Assembly (NCBI GenBank): GCA_026645935.1
Contig: JAPKMP010000004.1
Span: forward strand, 1 to 44,046
Length of the DNA: 44,046 nt
Direction of reading: 5' to 3'
Source of the DNA: Candidatus Villigracilaceae bacterium
Lineage (GTDB): Bacteria; Chloroflexota; Anaerolineae; Anaerolineales; Villigracilaceae
The notes beneath the pieces are model-generated. The model did not search any database and was not told where the DNA came from. It saw nothing but the letters and a program-made list of their open reading frames with translations. This document shows positions 24,777-33,866 of this stretch, piece by piece. Position numbers and translations under genes: made by a program. Position 1 is the stretch's first letter. Every line of letters begins with the position of its first letter.

Positions 24777-24842
24777 GTAGGGCGGGTTTTCAACCCGCCA
24801 ACTCTGGATGTGCAAGAATGTCAGGCTAAAAGCCTGACCTAC
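24777..24842. repeat. Two-hairpin repeat element between hydroxylase genes
   Basis: A 66-base unit bounded by GTAGG (24777-24781) and CCTAC (24838-24842). It holds two perfect hairpins, GGCGGGTT/AACCCGCC (24781-24799) and GTCAGGCT/AGCCTGAC (24820-24838), each with a three-base loop. The terminal inverted repeats and internal symmetry suggest a small non-coding mobile element within the operon. Confidence 0.65.
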
Positions 24843-24857
24843 ACAGGAATTAAAACC

Positions 24858-27662
24858 ATGACCAATCAAATCTCACTTACAGTTAACAGCAAACCCTACA
24901 CCGTGGACGCAGTTCCCAGCGAAACCTTGTCCACACTGCTGCGCGAGCGGCTGAGGCTGACCGGCACCAAGATCGGCTGTGAAGAAGCCGAGTGCGGAGC
25001 CTGCACTGTCCTCGTGGATGGCGAGCCGATGATGTCCTGCGTCTACCCGGCGGAACGGGCAAATGGCAAAACTGTCACAACCATAGAAGGACTTGCCGAG
25101 CGTGTTCACGAAGAGATGAAATTACATCCGTTACAGGAAGCGTTTGTTGAGCATGGGGCCGTTCAATGCGGATTCTGCATCCCGGGGCAGATCATGACCG
25201 CCTATGCCCTGCTCAAGCGTAATCCGAATCCCAACAGCGCTGACATCCGTTTTGCGCTGAAAGATACGCTTTGCCGTTGCGCGGGTTATCCGTCGATTGA
25301 GAATGCCATCATTGCCGCGGCAGAAGCGTTGAGAACCGGCGAACCTGTCAAATTGCCGACCCATATCCCCGATTCGGTCCACGAACATAAAACGGTCGGA
25401 CGCAAACACCTGCGCCCCGAAGCCGTGGAAAAAGTGACCGGCGAAGCCATCTATACCGATGACCTGAAGTTCGACGGCATGTTGTACGCCAAAGCCAAAC
25501 GCGCCATGATCCCGCACGGCTTTTTGAAGAAGCTCGATGTTTCCAAAGCCAAAGCCCTTAAAGGTGTAGTGGCGGTTTTAACCGCCACCGACGTCCCCGC
25601 CGAAAAGAATCACGGACTGGTCATCTACGACTGGCCCGTCATGGTGAGGATCGGCGAACGTGTGCGCTACGTCGGCGATGCTCTTGCCATCGTGGCCGCA
25701 CAAAGCGAGGAGATCGCCGAACAGGCTGCGGCGTTGATCGAGGCGGAGTTCGACCTCCAGCCCGTCATCACGAATCCGGTCATGGCTCGTCAGGCGGATG
25801 TTCCACAGATCCATGAAAAGGGGAATCTGTTGAAACATATCAAAGTTCGTAAAGGAGATATGGAGAAGGGCTTTGCCTCGGCGGATGTGATCCTCGAACA
25901 CACATTCCATACGCAAACGACCGACCATGCTTTCATCGAACCTGAGTGCAGTATCGCCGTGCCTCTCGCGGACGGCCGCATGGAAATTTACGTCGGTTCG
26001 CAGATCCCATATCAAGACCGCACGCAGGTCGCGCGGGTAATGGGGTGGGATGAGGAACGCGTAAGGATCGTCGGTCAGTTGATGGGCGGCGGTTTTGGCG
26101 GCAAGGAAGATGTGATGGGGCAGATCCATGTCGCCATGCTTGCGGCGGCGACAAAACGTCCGGTGAAGCTCCTCTTTGACAGGCATGAAAGTTTGCTTGT
26201 CCATCCGAAGCGGCACGCCACGCAGATCCGCGTCAAGATCGGCGCAAAGAAAGATGGAAGACTCGTCGCCTGCGAAACGGAACTGTACGGCGATACCGGC
26301 GCGTATGCCTCGCTTGGCGAAAAAGTGATGACCCGCGCCACAACTCATTCAGCAGGACCATACGATATCGAACACGTCCGCGCCGATTGTTTTGCCATGT
26401 ACACCAATAACCCGCCTTCAGGCGCGTTCCGCGGTTTCGGTGTGACCCAATCCGCTTTTGCGGTCGAGTCCATGATGGATAAACTTGCTGAATCTTTGAA
26501 CATCGATCCGGTTGAATTGCGTCGTATCAATGCCTTGCATGTCGGGAGCATCACCAATACCGGGCAGGAATTGAAAGAGTCCGTCGGCTTGATGGAATGC
26601 ATCGATCGCGTGGATGCCGAGATGCGAAAACATGACCCGCATCCTTTCGCGCCGAAAGTTGACCCTTCCAATCCGGACATTGTCCGCGCCTGGGGTTTTG
26701 CCGCCGCTTATAAGAACACCGGTTTGGGCGGAGGCGCGCCCGATATTTCGGGCGCGGATGTTGAACTCTATGCGGATGGAACGTTTCAGGTCCGCAGTTC
26801 AGCCGCCGAGTTGGGACAGGGACTCGTCACGGTCATGCGCCTGACCGTTGCTGAAGAAATGGGCGTCGAGCCGGATCAAGTCCGCGTGCTGGTGATGGAT
26901 ACGGATTTGACTCCCAATGGCGGACCCACCACCGCGTCGCGCCAGACCTTCGTGACAGGCAACGCCTCGCGCTATGCTGCAAAAACCCTGCGTGACGAGA
27001 TCGCTGCTTCCATGGCGGAGAAATTCGACATCCGTCCTGAAAAGATTCGCTTTGAAGGGGGCGTGGTACATGTCAACGGACACTCGATGACCTATGCCGA
27101 GATTTATAAAGAAATGACCGCAATGGGACAACATCCGCGCGTGCGCTATGAATACGAAGCGCCCAAGACACAACCCCTCGGCACGGGCGGAGATATGCAC
27201 TTCGCATTTTCCTTCGGCGTTCAAGCCGCTGAAGTGGAGGTGAATAAACTCACCGGCGAAGTGAGCGTCTTAAAGGTCATCTCCGCGAATGACGTGGGCA
27301 TGGCGATCAACCCGCTCGGCTTGCAGGGGCAGGTCGAAGGCGGCGTGATGATGGGACTCGGCAATTGCATCACAGAGGAATTTATTGTTGATAATGGAAA
27401 CGTCGTCACAGACCGCCTTGCGCGTTACCGCATGCCGGGAATCATGCTCACCCCGGAGATCACCTCCATCATCGTCGAGCATCCCATCGCGGCGGGACCG
27501 TACGGGGCGAAAGGCGTGGGCGAAATTTCATCTATTCCCACTACGCCTGCCATCACGAACGCGATCTACAATGCAGTCGGAGTCCGTGTGGATAAATTGC
27601 CCGTAGACCAGGAGATGATCGCGAGAGAATTGTGGATGCGCGAGAGTGCGGCGAGTTCGTGA
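24858..27662 (+). CDS. Molybdenum hydroxylase, fused 2Fe-2S and Mo subunit (XdhD-like)
   Basis: A 934-residue fusion. Residues about 1-160 hold both 2Fe-2S clusters: GCEEAECGAC with a later Cys, then QCGFCIPGQ and LCRCAGYPS. Residues about 175-934 are the molybdopterin-binding domains, with QLMGGGFGGKED, GAFRGFGVTQS, RQTFVTGNA and the catalytic-glutamate segment GAKGVGEIS near the end. The family includes xanthine dehydrogenase, and the fused arrangement beside a separate FAD subunit resembles E. coli YgfM-XdhD. Hypoxanthine or xanthine is the likely substrate given adenine deaminase upstream, but related hydroxylases take other heterocycles. The start at 24858 has AGGA upstream; a start at 24810 would lie in the repeat. 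No cofactor-insertion gene (XdhC-like) is in the window. Confidence 0.88.
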   Translation: MTNQISLTVNSKPYTVDAVPSETLSTLLRERLRLTGTKIGCEEAECGACTVLVDGEPMMSCVYPAERANGKTVTTIEGLAERVHEEMKLHPLQEAFVEHGAVQCGFCIPGQIMTAYALLKRNPNPNSADIRFALKDTLCRCAGYPSIENAIIAAAEALRTGEPVKLPTHIPDSVHEHKTVGRKHLRPEAVEKVTGEAIYTDDLKFDGMLYAKAKRAMIPHGFLKKLDVSKAKALKGVVAVLTATDVPAEKNHGLVIYDWPVMVRIGERVRYVGDALAIVAAQSEEIAEQAAALIEAEFDLQPVITNPVMARQADVPQIHEKGNLLKHIKVRKGDMEKGFASADVILEHTFHTQTTDHAFIEPECSIAVPLADGRMEIYVGSQIPYQDRTQVARVMGWDEERVRIVGQLMGGGFGGKEDVMGQIHVAMLAAATKRPVKLLFDRHESLLVHPKRHATQIRVKIGAKKDGRLVACETELYGDTGAYASLGEKVMTRATTHSAGPYDIEHVRADCFAMYTNNPPSGAFRGFGVTQSAFAVESMMDKLAESLNIDPVELRRINALHVGSITNTGQELKESVGLMECIDRVDAEMRKHDPHPFAPKVDPSNPDIVRAWGFAAAYKNTGLGGGAPDISGADVELYADGTFQVRSSAAELGQGLVTVMRLTVAEEMGVEPDQVRVLVMDTDLTPNGGPTTASRQTFVTGNASRYAAKTLRDEIAASMAEKFDIRPEKIRFEGGVVHVNGHSMTYAEIYKEMTAMGQHPRVRYEYEAPKTQPLGTGGDMHFAFSFGVQAAEVEVNKLTGEVSVLKVISANDVGMAINPLGLQGQVEGGVMMGLGNCITEEFIVDNGNVVTDRLARYRMPGIMLTPEITSIIVEHPIAAGPYGAKGVGEISSIPTTPAITNAIYNAVGVRVDKLPVDQEMIARELWMRESAASS

Positions 27663-27708
27663 TTTGTATAAGCGGGATGACTATTAATACGAAAGTTGGA
27701 TGGTTCTT

Positions 27709-28830
27709 TCATCCCCCGGCAAGTACCACTTTATCTTTGCCCGTCTGTTTCCCTTTTTTCAAAGCGCCTTCCGCAATCTCCACCAGCGCATCGGCGCTCG
27801 TTCCGTGAATTGGATATGAAGCGATCCCAATGGTGATGCTCGTCGGGTATTGCCAGGTTTTCGAAGCCTCCCGTATCGCCCCGCAGACGCGGTTTCCCAC
27901 AACCTCGGCTGCCGCAATGGGTGTACCGGGCAAGATTGCCAGGAACTCATCCCCTGTGCGCCAGCGGGCGACGAAGTCGCCGGGTCGCAATTTCTCGCTC
28001 AGGATCGCGCTGATTCTTTGGATCATCTCGTCCCCCGCCGCATAACTGATGTTGTTGTAGCGGGTCAGACCGTCGCCATCCATGAGCATGATAGAAAATA
28101 GGGTTTTCTCTGAGAGTTGTTGTTCGATCTTTAGCAGGGCGGCGCGCATATTCGGCAGACCCGAGATCGGATCAAGGTAGGATGCCTTCTGCCAGACATC
28201 GATAACCTGTCCCATCTGGATCACGCGGTAGATCGCCTGGTTCGCGATGTGCCGGAGGACGCTTACCGAACGACGGGCTTTTTCCTGGCTCTGTTCTTTC
28301 AATTGCCCCGTGGCTCTGATCAAATTTCCCGCCGAAAAGATATTGATCGTCCTGTCCTTGCTGCTTTTCACATCCAGAATGGCTTCCCAAAGATGGAACA
28401 TGACATCGTTTGGGGTCAACTCTCTGGCTGAGTCGAAATGGATCAGCGCCATACCGGCGGGCGGCGAAGGGATCCCAAGTTGTTCGCCCTCGCGGTTCAG
28501 GCGGTTGAACAACCTGTTCAGCTGTCGTTCGTATTCTGTATGTGTGCCTCCGGTTAGAATCACTGCAAAGTCATCGCCGCCGGTCCGGAAGACGGGTGAG
28601 GCGCATTCTTCGCGCAGGGCAATCCCCGCCCAATGGATGACAGTGTCGCCATAGGCGTGTCCCTTTTGCTCGTTCAGAAGAGCCAGAAAGTTCAGGTCCA
28701 CATACAGGATTGAAAACGGCTGACGCCCCTTCTGTGTCGATAATTGGTCGAGGGTTTCGATAAAGCTGAGGAAATTATGACACCCGGTCAGAGGATCTAG
28801 GCGATATATATCAGAGGTCAATGTCTTCAT
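27709..28830 (-). CDS. Tandem GGDEF-domain protein
   Basis: A 373-residue protein with two GGDEF-type domains and no sensor domain. The first (about residues 10-135) has LDPLTGCHNF and RTGGDDF; the second (about 215-370) has LDPISGLPNM and WRTGDEF, where the first glycine of the active loop is replaced by threonine. Active diguanylate cyclases make cyclic di-GMP. The first domain could be active (GGDDF), the second is probably regulatory or degenerate. The start at 28830 follows GGGAG; a longer frame to 28986 overlaps the promoter region of the divergent gene and has a basic unconserved N-terminus. Confidence 0.78.
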   Translation of the reverse strand: MKTLTSDIYRLDPLTGCHNFLSFIETLDQLSTQKGRQPFSILYVDLNFLALLNEQKGHAYGDTVIHWAGIALREECASPVFRTGGDDFAVILTGGTHTEYERQLNRLFNRLNREGEQLGIPSPPAGMALIHFDSARELTPNDVMFHLWEAILDVKSSKDRTINIFSAGNLIRATGQLKEQSQEKARRSVSVLRHIANQAIYRVIQMGQVIDVWQKASYLDPISGLPNMRAALLKIEQQLSEKTLFSIMLMDGDGLTRYNNISYAAGDEMIQRISAILSEKLRPGDFVARWRTGDEFLAILPGTPIAAAEVVGNRVCGAIREASKTWQYPTSITIGIASYPIHGTSADALVEIAEGALKKGKQTGKDKVVLAGG

Positions 28831-28997
28831 TGGCTTACTCCCATTACATGCATCTTTACAAAGTATAGCGGTTTTTCTTCGAAATTCAACCCGGGTTATC
28901 AAAATTGAAATCGACATTCGCGCAAAGATGGCTCGAACGATGTGAAAGCGTACCCATCGCCCACATCGGGTAAAATAACGCAACAAAGAGGAATATC

Positions 28998-30266
28998 ATG
29001 AGCAAATTCAACGGTTATCGCTGCTCGATCTGCGGCGCCGAGTACCTTCCCGGCCAGGTCACCTATACCTGCCCGAAGGATGGCGGCAATCTGGATGTCG
29101 TTCTCGATACAGAATCAATCCGCAAAAAATTCCAGCCCGAAGATATCACCTCCCGGACGGAAGCCTCGCTTTGGAGGTACCTGCCCCTTCTGCCGGTCAA
29201 TGAACCCGGGGGGGATTCCACGCCCTTGCACGCCTCCGGCTGGACCCCGGTCTTTGCCCTGCCGCGACTGGCTGAAAAACTTCACCTCAAACATCTCTGG
29301 CTCAAGGACGAATCTCGTAACCCAACCGCATCCTTCAAGGACAGGGCAAGCGCTGTGGTTGTGACCCGCGCTCAGGAGATCAAATCCGAGGTTGTCGTCA
29401 CGGCTTCGACGGGGAACGCTGGCGCGGCCTTGGCAGGCATGGCGGCTGCGGTGGGACAGAAAGCGGTCATTTTTGCTCCTAAGAACGCCCCACAGGCGAA
29501 GGTGGCGCAATTGCTCGTCTTTGGCGCAAAGGTCATACTTGTGGACGGTACTTACGATGACGCCTTTGATCTCACGATAAAAGCCGCAAATGAGTTTGGC
29601 TGGTATTGTCGCAACACTGGCTATAATCCGTTCACCCTCGAAGGGAAGAAGACCGCGGCCTTCGAGATCTGGGAATGGTGGATCGCAGCCCATCGCGACT
29701 GGCACAAGAAAGACAGCGCTTTGGACAATCATCCGCCTTTGACTGTCCTGGTTTCGGTGGGTGATGGAAACATCATCTCCGGCATCCATAAGGGATTCAA
29801 AGATCTGCTCGCGCTGGGATGGATTCCCAACATGCCGCGCATCATCGGCGTGCAGGCGGAAGGTTCAGCGGCGATTGCCAACGCCTTTAAAGCCGGGACT
29901 GAGACCATCACCCCGGTTTCCGCCAATACGCTTGCCGACAGCATTTCAGTGGACCTGCCGAGGGATGGTGTGCGGGCGGTACGCGCCGCTCAACACACGA
30001 ATGGGACGTACATCACTGTCCCGGACGATGAGATCATCAAAGCCATCGCGGAACTCGGCACGATGGGGGTCTTTGCCGAACCGGCCGGGGCGACAGCATA
30101 TGCCGGATTGGTGAAGGCGACAAGCCAGGGCGTGGTCGGAGGCGACGATCCCGTCGTGGTGATGAACACCGGCAGCGGCTTGAAAGACGTCCGCGCGGCA
30201 TTGCAGGCGGTGACATCCGCTCCCGTGATCGAGCCAACCCTTGAAGCGGTGAAAAAATTACTATGA
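28998..30266 (+). CDS. thrC: Threonine synthase (PLP-dependent)
   Basis: A 422-residue fold-type II PLP enzyme converting phosphohomoserine to threonine. It has an N-terminal zinc-ribbon-like segment (CSICG at 9-13 and CPKDG at about 30), the PLP lysine in NPTASFKDRA (about 112-121), the STGNAGAALAG loop and a GDGN loop. All match long bacterial and archaeal threonine synthases. A TAAAAT at 28971-28976 may be its -10 box; GAGG lies before the start. It begins an operon in which each stop overlaps the next start. A related PLP lyase role in the purine pathway is not suggested by the motifs. Confidence 0.82.
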   Translation: MSKFNGYRCSICGAEYLPGQVTYTCPKDGGNLDVVLDTESIRKKFQPEDITSRTEASLWRYLPLLPVNEPGGDSTPLHASGWTPVFALPRLAEKLHLKHLWLKDESRNPTASFKDRASAVVVTRAQEIKSEVVVTASTGNAGAALAGMAAAVGQKAVIFAPKNAPQAKVAQLLVFGAKVILVDGTYDDAFDLTIKAANEFGWYCRNTGYNPFTLEGKKTAAFEIWEWWIAAHRDWHKKDSALDNHPPLTVLVSVGDGNIISGIHKGFKDLLALGWIPNMPRIIGVQAEGSAAIANAFKAGTETITPVSANTLADSISVDLPRDGVRAVRAAQHTNGTYITVPDDEIIKAIAELGTMGVFAEPAGATAYAGLVKATSQGVVGGDDPVVVMNTGSGLKDVRAALQAVTSAPVIEPTLEAVKKLL

Positions 30267-31447
30267 GGAAACGAACCGATCAATGGAGCATGCCCTTCCG
30301 TTATACGATGGGGGTCATTATCTTCATATGTATTGCGGCGTTCCTGATCTATGCGGGGGAGGCGGTAAAGATGTTTGTGATCGCCGCTTTCGCCGCGTAT
30401 TTGATCAGCCCGGCGGTGACCTTCCTGATGGAACGCACCCGCCTCTCCCGCACAGCCGCGGTCAACATTGTTTATTTTTCCGCGTTGATCCTGCTGGTCG
30501 GCATCCCCGCCACGCTGACCCCGATTTTCTTCGACGAGATTCAACTGGTCGCGCAGGACGTCCTCGAACTTTCGGCAGAACTCAGTGGATTCCTCTCCAG
30601 TCCGATCCAGATGGGCGGGCTCGTTTTACATCTCGAACAGGTGGGCGAAAGTCTGGCGCATATCAAGGACAATATCCTGACGCCGATTCCCGAAGAAGCG
30701 CTCAAACTTCTTGAAACCACTTCCATCAATGTGTTGTGGTTTTTGATCATTCTCGTCACCGTGCATCTTTTGATGTCGGAATGGCCCCGCATTCGCAACT
30801 GGCTTATCCAACTCGCGCCCGAGGAGTACCAGGATGAGATGGGTGAGTTGTACGGCCGCCTGCGCTATGTTTGGATGGCCTACCTGCGCGGACAGATCGT
30901 GTTGATGGTCGTGGTGGGTGTTGTCTTTACGATCGCCTGGGCGGCGATCGGCATTCCCGGCGCGTTGGTGCTCGGTGTGATCGCCGGGCTTTTTACCCTG
31001 GTTCCGGATGTCGGTCCGACCTTGGCGGCCGCAATTGCCATCGGCGTTGCCTTGCTGGAAGGTTCGACCTGGATTCACATCTCTCCCGACCCCACGGTGA
31101 ACAAACTTTTTGTGGGCGGCATTACCTTCGTGACGTATCTTATCCTGATCAACGCCAAAAATTTCTTTGTGCGCCCCATCATTTACGGGCGCAGTCTGCA
31201 TATGAACGAAGCGTTGATCTTCATCGCGATTCTTTCCGCCACAATTTTGTGGGGCATCATGGGAGCGCTTTTGATCGTTCCGCTTATGGCGTCGATAGCG
31301 GTGATCATGGAATACTTGCGCCGCCGCATTCTAGGGATACCGCCGTTCGTCGATTCCGGAGAAACGCAGTTTCAGGCTCCGCCGGAGAAGTTTCAAAATA
31401 AGGCTCTCTTCCCGCGCAAAGGCAGACAGAAAAAAGATAACCCATGA
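30263..31447 (+). CDS. AI-2E-family (PerM-like) membrane protein
   Basis: A 394-residue membrane protein of the AI-2E/PerM family, with about eight hydrophobic segments. The family's middle soluble region (about 85-150) and the closing [26 protein letters not shown] are visible, as is [20 protein letters not shown]. Members export or exchange small solutes; the name from autoinducer-2 does not mean that is the substrate. It overlaps threonine synthase by four bases and the next gene by four bases, so the three are cotranslated. The last 40 residues are polar and basic. Confidence 0.85.
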   Translation: MRKRTDQWSMPFRYTMGVIIFICIAAFLIYAGEAVKMFVIAAFAAYLISPAVTFLMERTRLSRTAAVNIVYFSALILLVGIPATLTPIFFDEIQLVAQDVLELSAELSGFLSSPIQMGGLVLHLEQVGESLAHIKDNILTPIPEEALKLLETTSINVLWFLIILVTVHLLMSEWPRIRNWLIQLAPEEYQDEMGELYGRLRYVWMAYLRGQIVLMVVVGVVFTIAWAAIGIPGALVLGVIAGLFTLVPDVGPTLAAAIAIGVALLEGSTWIHISPDPTVNKLFVGGITFVTYLILINAKNFFVRPIIYGRSLHMNEALIFIAILSATILWGIMGALLIVPLMASIAVIMEYLRRRILGIPPFVDSGETQFQAPPEKFQNKALFPRKGRQKKDNP

Positions 31448-32373
31448 ATATCACCTATTCGATCATCGCACCTATCTTCAATGAGATCGACAACCTTCCC
31501 GAACTATACCGCCGGGTAAAAGAAGTGATGGATTCCAACGGGGAGCCCTGGGAATTCATTCTTGTAGATGACGGTTCGAGTGACGGCTCCACTGATAAGA
31601 TTCGCGAACTGGCGGCGAAGGACAAAACGATCCGCCCGGTCATCTTCGCGCGCAACTTCGGTCATCAGGTGGCCATCACAGCCGGGTGGGATTATGCGCG
31701 CGGTAACGCCATAATCATCATCGACGCGGACCTGCAGGACCCGCCGGAGGTCATCCTTGACCTTGCGAAGAAATGGAAGGAGGGATACGAGGTTGTCTAT
31801 GCGGTGCGGGGCGAACGCGAAGGTGAATCCATCTTCAAGCTGTGGACCGCATCCATCTTTTACCGTTTGATTTACCGCATCACCGATGTGAAGATTCCCG
31901 TCGACACCGGCGACTTCCGCCTGATGGACAGGAAAGTGGTCAATGTGCTGAAAAAGATGAAAGAGCGCCACCGCTTCCCGCGCGGCATGTCGGCATGGGT
32001 TGGCTTCAAACAGATCGGTGTCAGTTACAAACGCGCCGCCCGCCACGCCGGTGTGACGAAATATCCTTTCCGCAAGATGCTCAAACTTGCGGTCAATGCC
32101 ATCACGGGGTTTTCCTATTTACCCCTGCAAGTGGCGACGTTCTTCGGTTTCATTTCGGCAGGCATCGCCATCCTTGCCATCCCCATCGTGGTTTACATGC
32201 GTATTGCCGGTTCCCAGGCGTTCTTCGGTCAGGCCACAACCCTTATCGCCGTCCTTTTCCTCGGCGGCGTACAGTTGATCTCGCTCGGCATCCTGGGTGA
32301 ATACATCGGGCGGCTTTACGATGAAGCGAAGGGAAGACCGCTTTATATCGTCCGCGAAGCGCCGGAGGATTAA
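31444..32373 (+). CDS. GT2-family glycosyltransferase (polyprenyl-phosphate type)
   Basis: A 309-residue family-2 glycosyltransferase with a GtrB/DPM1-like layout. The nucleotide-sugar domain (about 5-225) has [24 protein letters not shown], the metal-binding DADLQDPPE and a late [13 protein letters not shown]. Two C-terminal membrane helices (about 228-255 and 263-290) anchor it. Such enzymes load a sugar onto undecaprenyl phosphate, which GT-C enzymes then use. The GT-C-like protein at 10972-12984 could use such a donor, but the genes are far apart. A terminator follows at 32399. Confidence 0.88.
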   Translation: MNITYSIIAPIFNEIDNLPELYRRVKEVMDSNGEPWEFILVDDGSSDGSTDKIRELAAKDKTIRPVIFARNFGHQVAITAGWDYARGNAIIIIDADLQDPPEVILDLAKKWKEGYEVVYAVRGEREGESIFKLWTASIFYRLIYRITDVKIPVDTGDFRLMDRKVVNVLKKMKERHRFPRGMSAWVGFKQIGVSYKRAARHAGVTKYPFRKMLKLAVNAITGFSYLPLQVATFFGFISAGIAILAIPIVVYMRIAGSQAFFGQATTLIAVLFLGGVQLISLGILGEYIGRLYDEAKGRPLYIVREAPED

Positions 32374-32398
32374 TTGAGTCGTTTGTGATCCAAGATCG

Positions 32399-32435
32399 GT
32401 CGTTGGACGTTTAGTTTGCGTTCAACGACTTTTTT
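32399..32435 (+). terminator. Terminator of the thrC operon
   Basis: GTCGTTGGACG (32399-32409) and CGTTCAACGAC (32419-32429) form an 11-pair stem with one G-T wobble, and six T bases follow (32430-32435). It lies 26 bases after the glycosyltransferase stop and ends the three-gene operon. Confidence 0.88.
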
Positions 32436-32449
32436 ATCCCGCCAATCCA

Positions 32450-32476
32450 AACCTTCAATCCATAACCTTCAACCAT
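32450..32476 (+). repeat. Short tandem words before the MATE gene
   Basis: AACCTTCAATCCAT (32450-32463) is followed directly by AACCTTCAACCAT (32464-32476), then CCCC and the ATG. No ribosome binding site is present. The placement resembles the leader of the amidohydrolase gene, which also ends in word repeats and CCCC before its ATG. Confidence 0.5.
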
Positions 32477-32480
32477 CCCC

Positions 32481-33839
32481 ATGTCCCTTTCCTTTCTCAA
32501 AGACCGCGCCTTTCTGCGCGAGATGCTCACGATTGCATTGCCCATCTCATTCCAACAATTGATCAACGCATCGCTCAACATGATCGATGTCATCATGGTG
32601 GGGCAGTTGGGCGAGACTTCCATCGCCGCGCTCGGATTATCCAACCAGGTCTTTTTCGTTTTTATCCTGTTGCTTTTCGGTCTCACCAGCGGCATGGCGA
32701 TCTTTACCGCCCAATTTTGGGGGAAACAGGAGGTCGAACCGATTCGCAAAGTCCTTGGGATGAGCGTTCTTGCCGCATCCATAATCGGAATATTCTTTAC
32801 GCTTGCCGCGGTTCTTGCCCCGCGCTTTGTGCTTGGTTTATATACGAACGACACTGAAGTCATTGAGATCGGTGCATCCTATCTCCGCATTGTCGGGCTT
32901 TCCTACATCCCGGTCGCCATCGCCACTTCGTATATCGCCGTTTTGCGCAGCATCCACCTCGTGAAACTGGCCGTCATTGCCACCATCTCGGCTTTGATAT
33001 TCAAAACGATCCTCGGATACCTCCTGATCTTCGGGATCGGCGGATTGCCCGCCCTCGGCGTGCGCGGAGCCGCAATCGGCACCGCCTCCGGCTGGACCTT
33101 GGAACTGATTCTCCTAATCGTACTTATCTACACTCATAAGACCCTCCTCGCCGCCAACCCGCTTACGTTTTTCACCTTCGACCTTTCATTCTTTGCCCGC
33201 GTTCTCAAGACGACCCTGCCTGCCCTCGCCAACGAAATGTTCTGGTCGCTCGGCATCACCACATACAACGCCATCTTTGCCCATATCGGTACAGATTCCA
33301 TCGCCGCGATCAACATTAACGCCACGATTGAAGAACTTGCCTTTGTCGTATTCATGGGGCTTGGCAATGCCTGCGCCGTCATGGTCGGCAACCGCATCGG
33401 TGCGGGAAAAATGGATGAAGCCTATGAAACTGTTCGGCGCGTCGTCATTCTCAGCGTCATTTCCGCCTGGATGGTCGGCTTGGCTGTCATTCTTATCCGC
33501 AATCTTGTTGTTGGGTTATACGATCTCTCCCCAAGCGGCGAAGCTAACGTCCGCATGTTGATGCTGGTAATGGGCCTGGCGCTGTGGGTTCGTATATTCA
33601 ATTTTGTCACTTTCATTGGCGCATTGCGCGCGGGAGGCGACACCCGCTTCGCTCTGATCATGGAAATCTGCTCGATCTGGCTTATTGGTGTGCCTGCTGC
33701 ATATGCCGGCGCATTTGTCCTGAAACTACCTGTTTATTACGTTTACCTAATGGTGGTTTTGGAGGAACTCGTAAAGGTTTTCATCAGCGCATGGCGGATC
33801 CGGTCGCGCAAGTGGATTCACGACCTGGTAAATGGATAG
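32481..33839 (+). CDS. MATE-family efflux transporter
   Basis: A 452-residue transporter with twelve hydrophobic segments in two similar halves. The first half begins IALPISFQQLINASLNMIDVIMVGQLGETSIAALGLSNQ, typical of NorM/DinF-type MATE proteins, and the second repeats the pattern near TLPALANEMFWSLGITTYNAIFAHIG. These proteins expel cationic compounds in exchange for sodium or protons. It has no ribosome binding site and an odd pyrimidine-rich leader. It is separated from the upstream operon by a terminator and converges with the metal ATPase gene 27 bases away. Confidence 0.88.
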   Translation: MSLSFLKDRAFLREMLTIALPISFQQLINASLNMIDVIMVGQLGETSIAALGLSNQVFFVFILLLFGLTSGMAIFTAQFWGKQEVEPIRKVLGMSVLAASIIGIFFTLAAVLAPRFVLGLYTNDTEVIEIGASYLRIVGLSYIPVAIATSYIAVLRSIHLVKLAVIATISALIFKTILGYLLIFGIGGLPALGVRGAAIGTASGWTLELILLIVLIYTHKTLLAANPLTFFTFDLSFFARVLKTTLPALANEMFWSLGITTYNAIFAHIGTDSIAAININATIEELAFVVFMGLGNACAVMVGNRIGAGKMDEAYETVRRVVILSVISAWMVGLAVILIRNLVVGLYDLSPSGEANVRMLMLVMGLALWVRIFNFVTFIGALRAGGDTRFALIMEICSIWLIGVPAAYAGAFVLKLPVYYVYLMVVLEELVKVFISAWRIRSRKWIHDLVNG

Positions 33840-33866
33840 TAAAATCAATGCCCGTATCAGAATATC

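Noticed and set aside
28998-30266. Threonine synthase considered as the missing diaminopropionate ammonia-lyase
   Set aside because: The N-terminal zinc-ribbon-like segment and NPTASFKDRA motif fit threonine synthase. It belongs to a separate operon with membrane genes.
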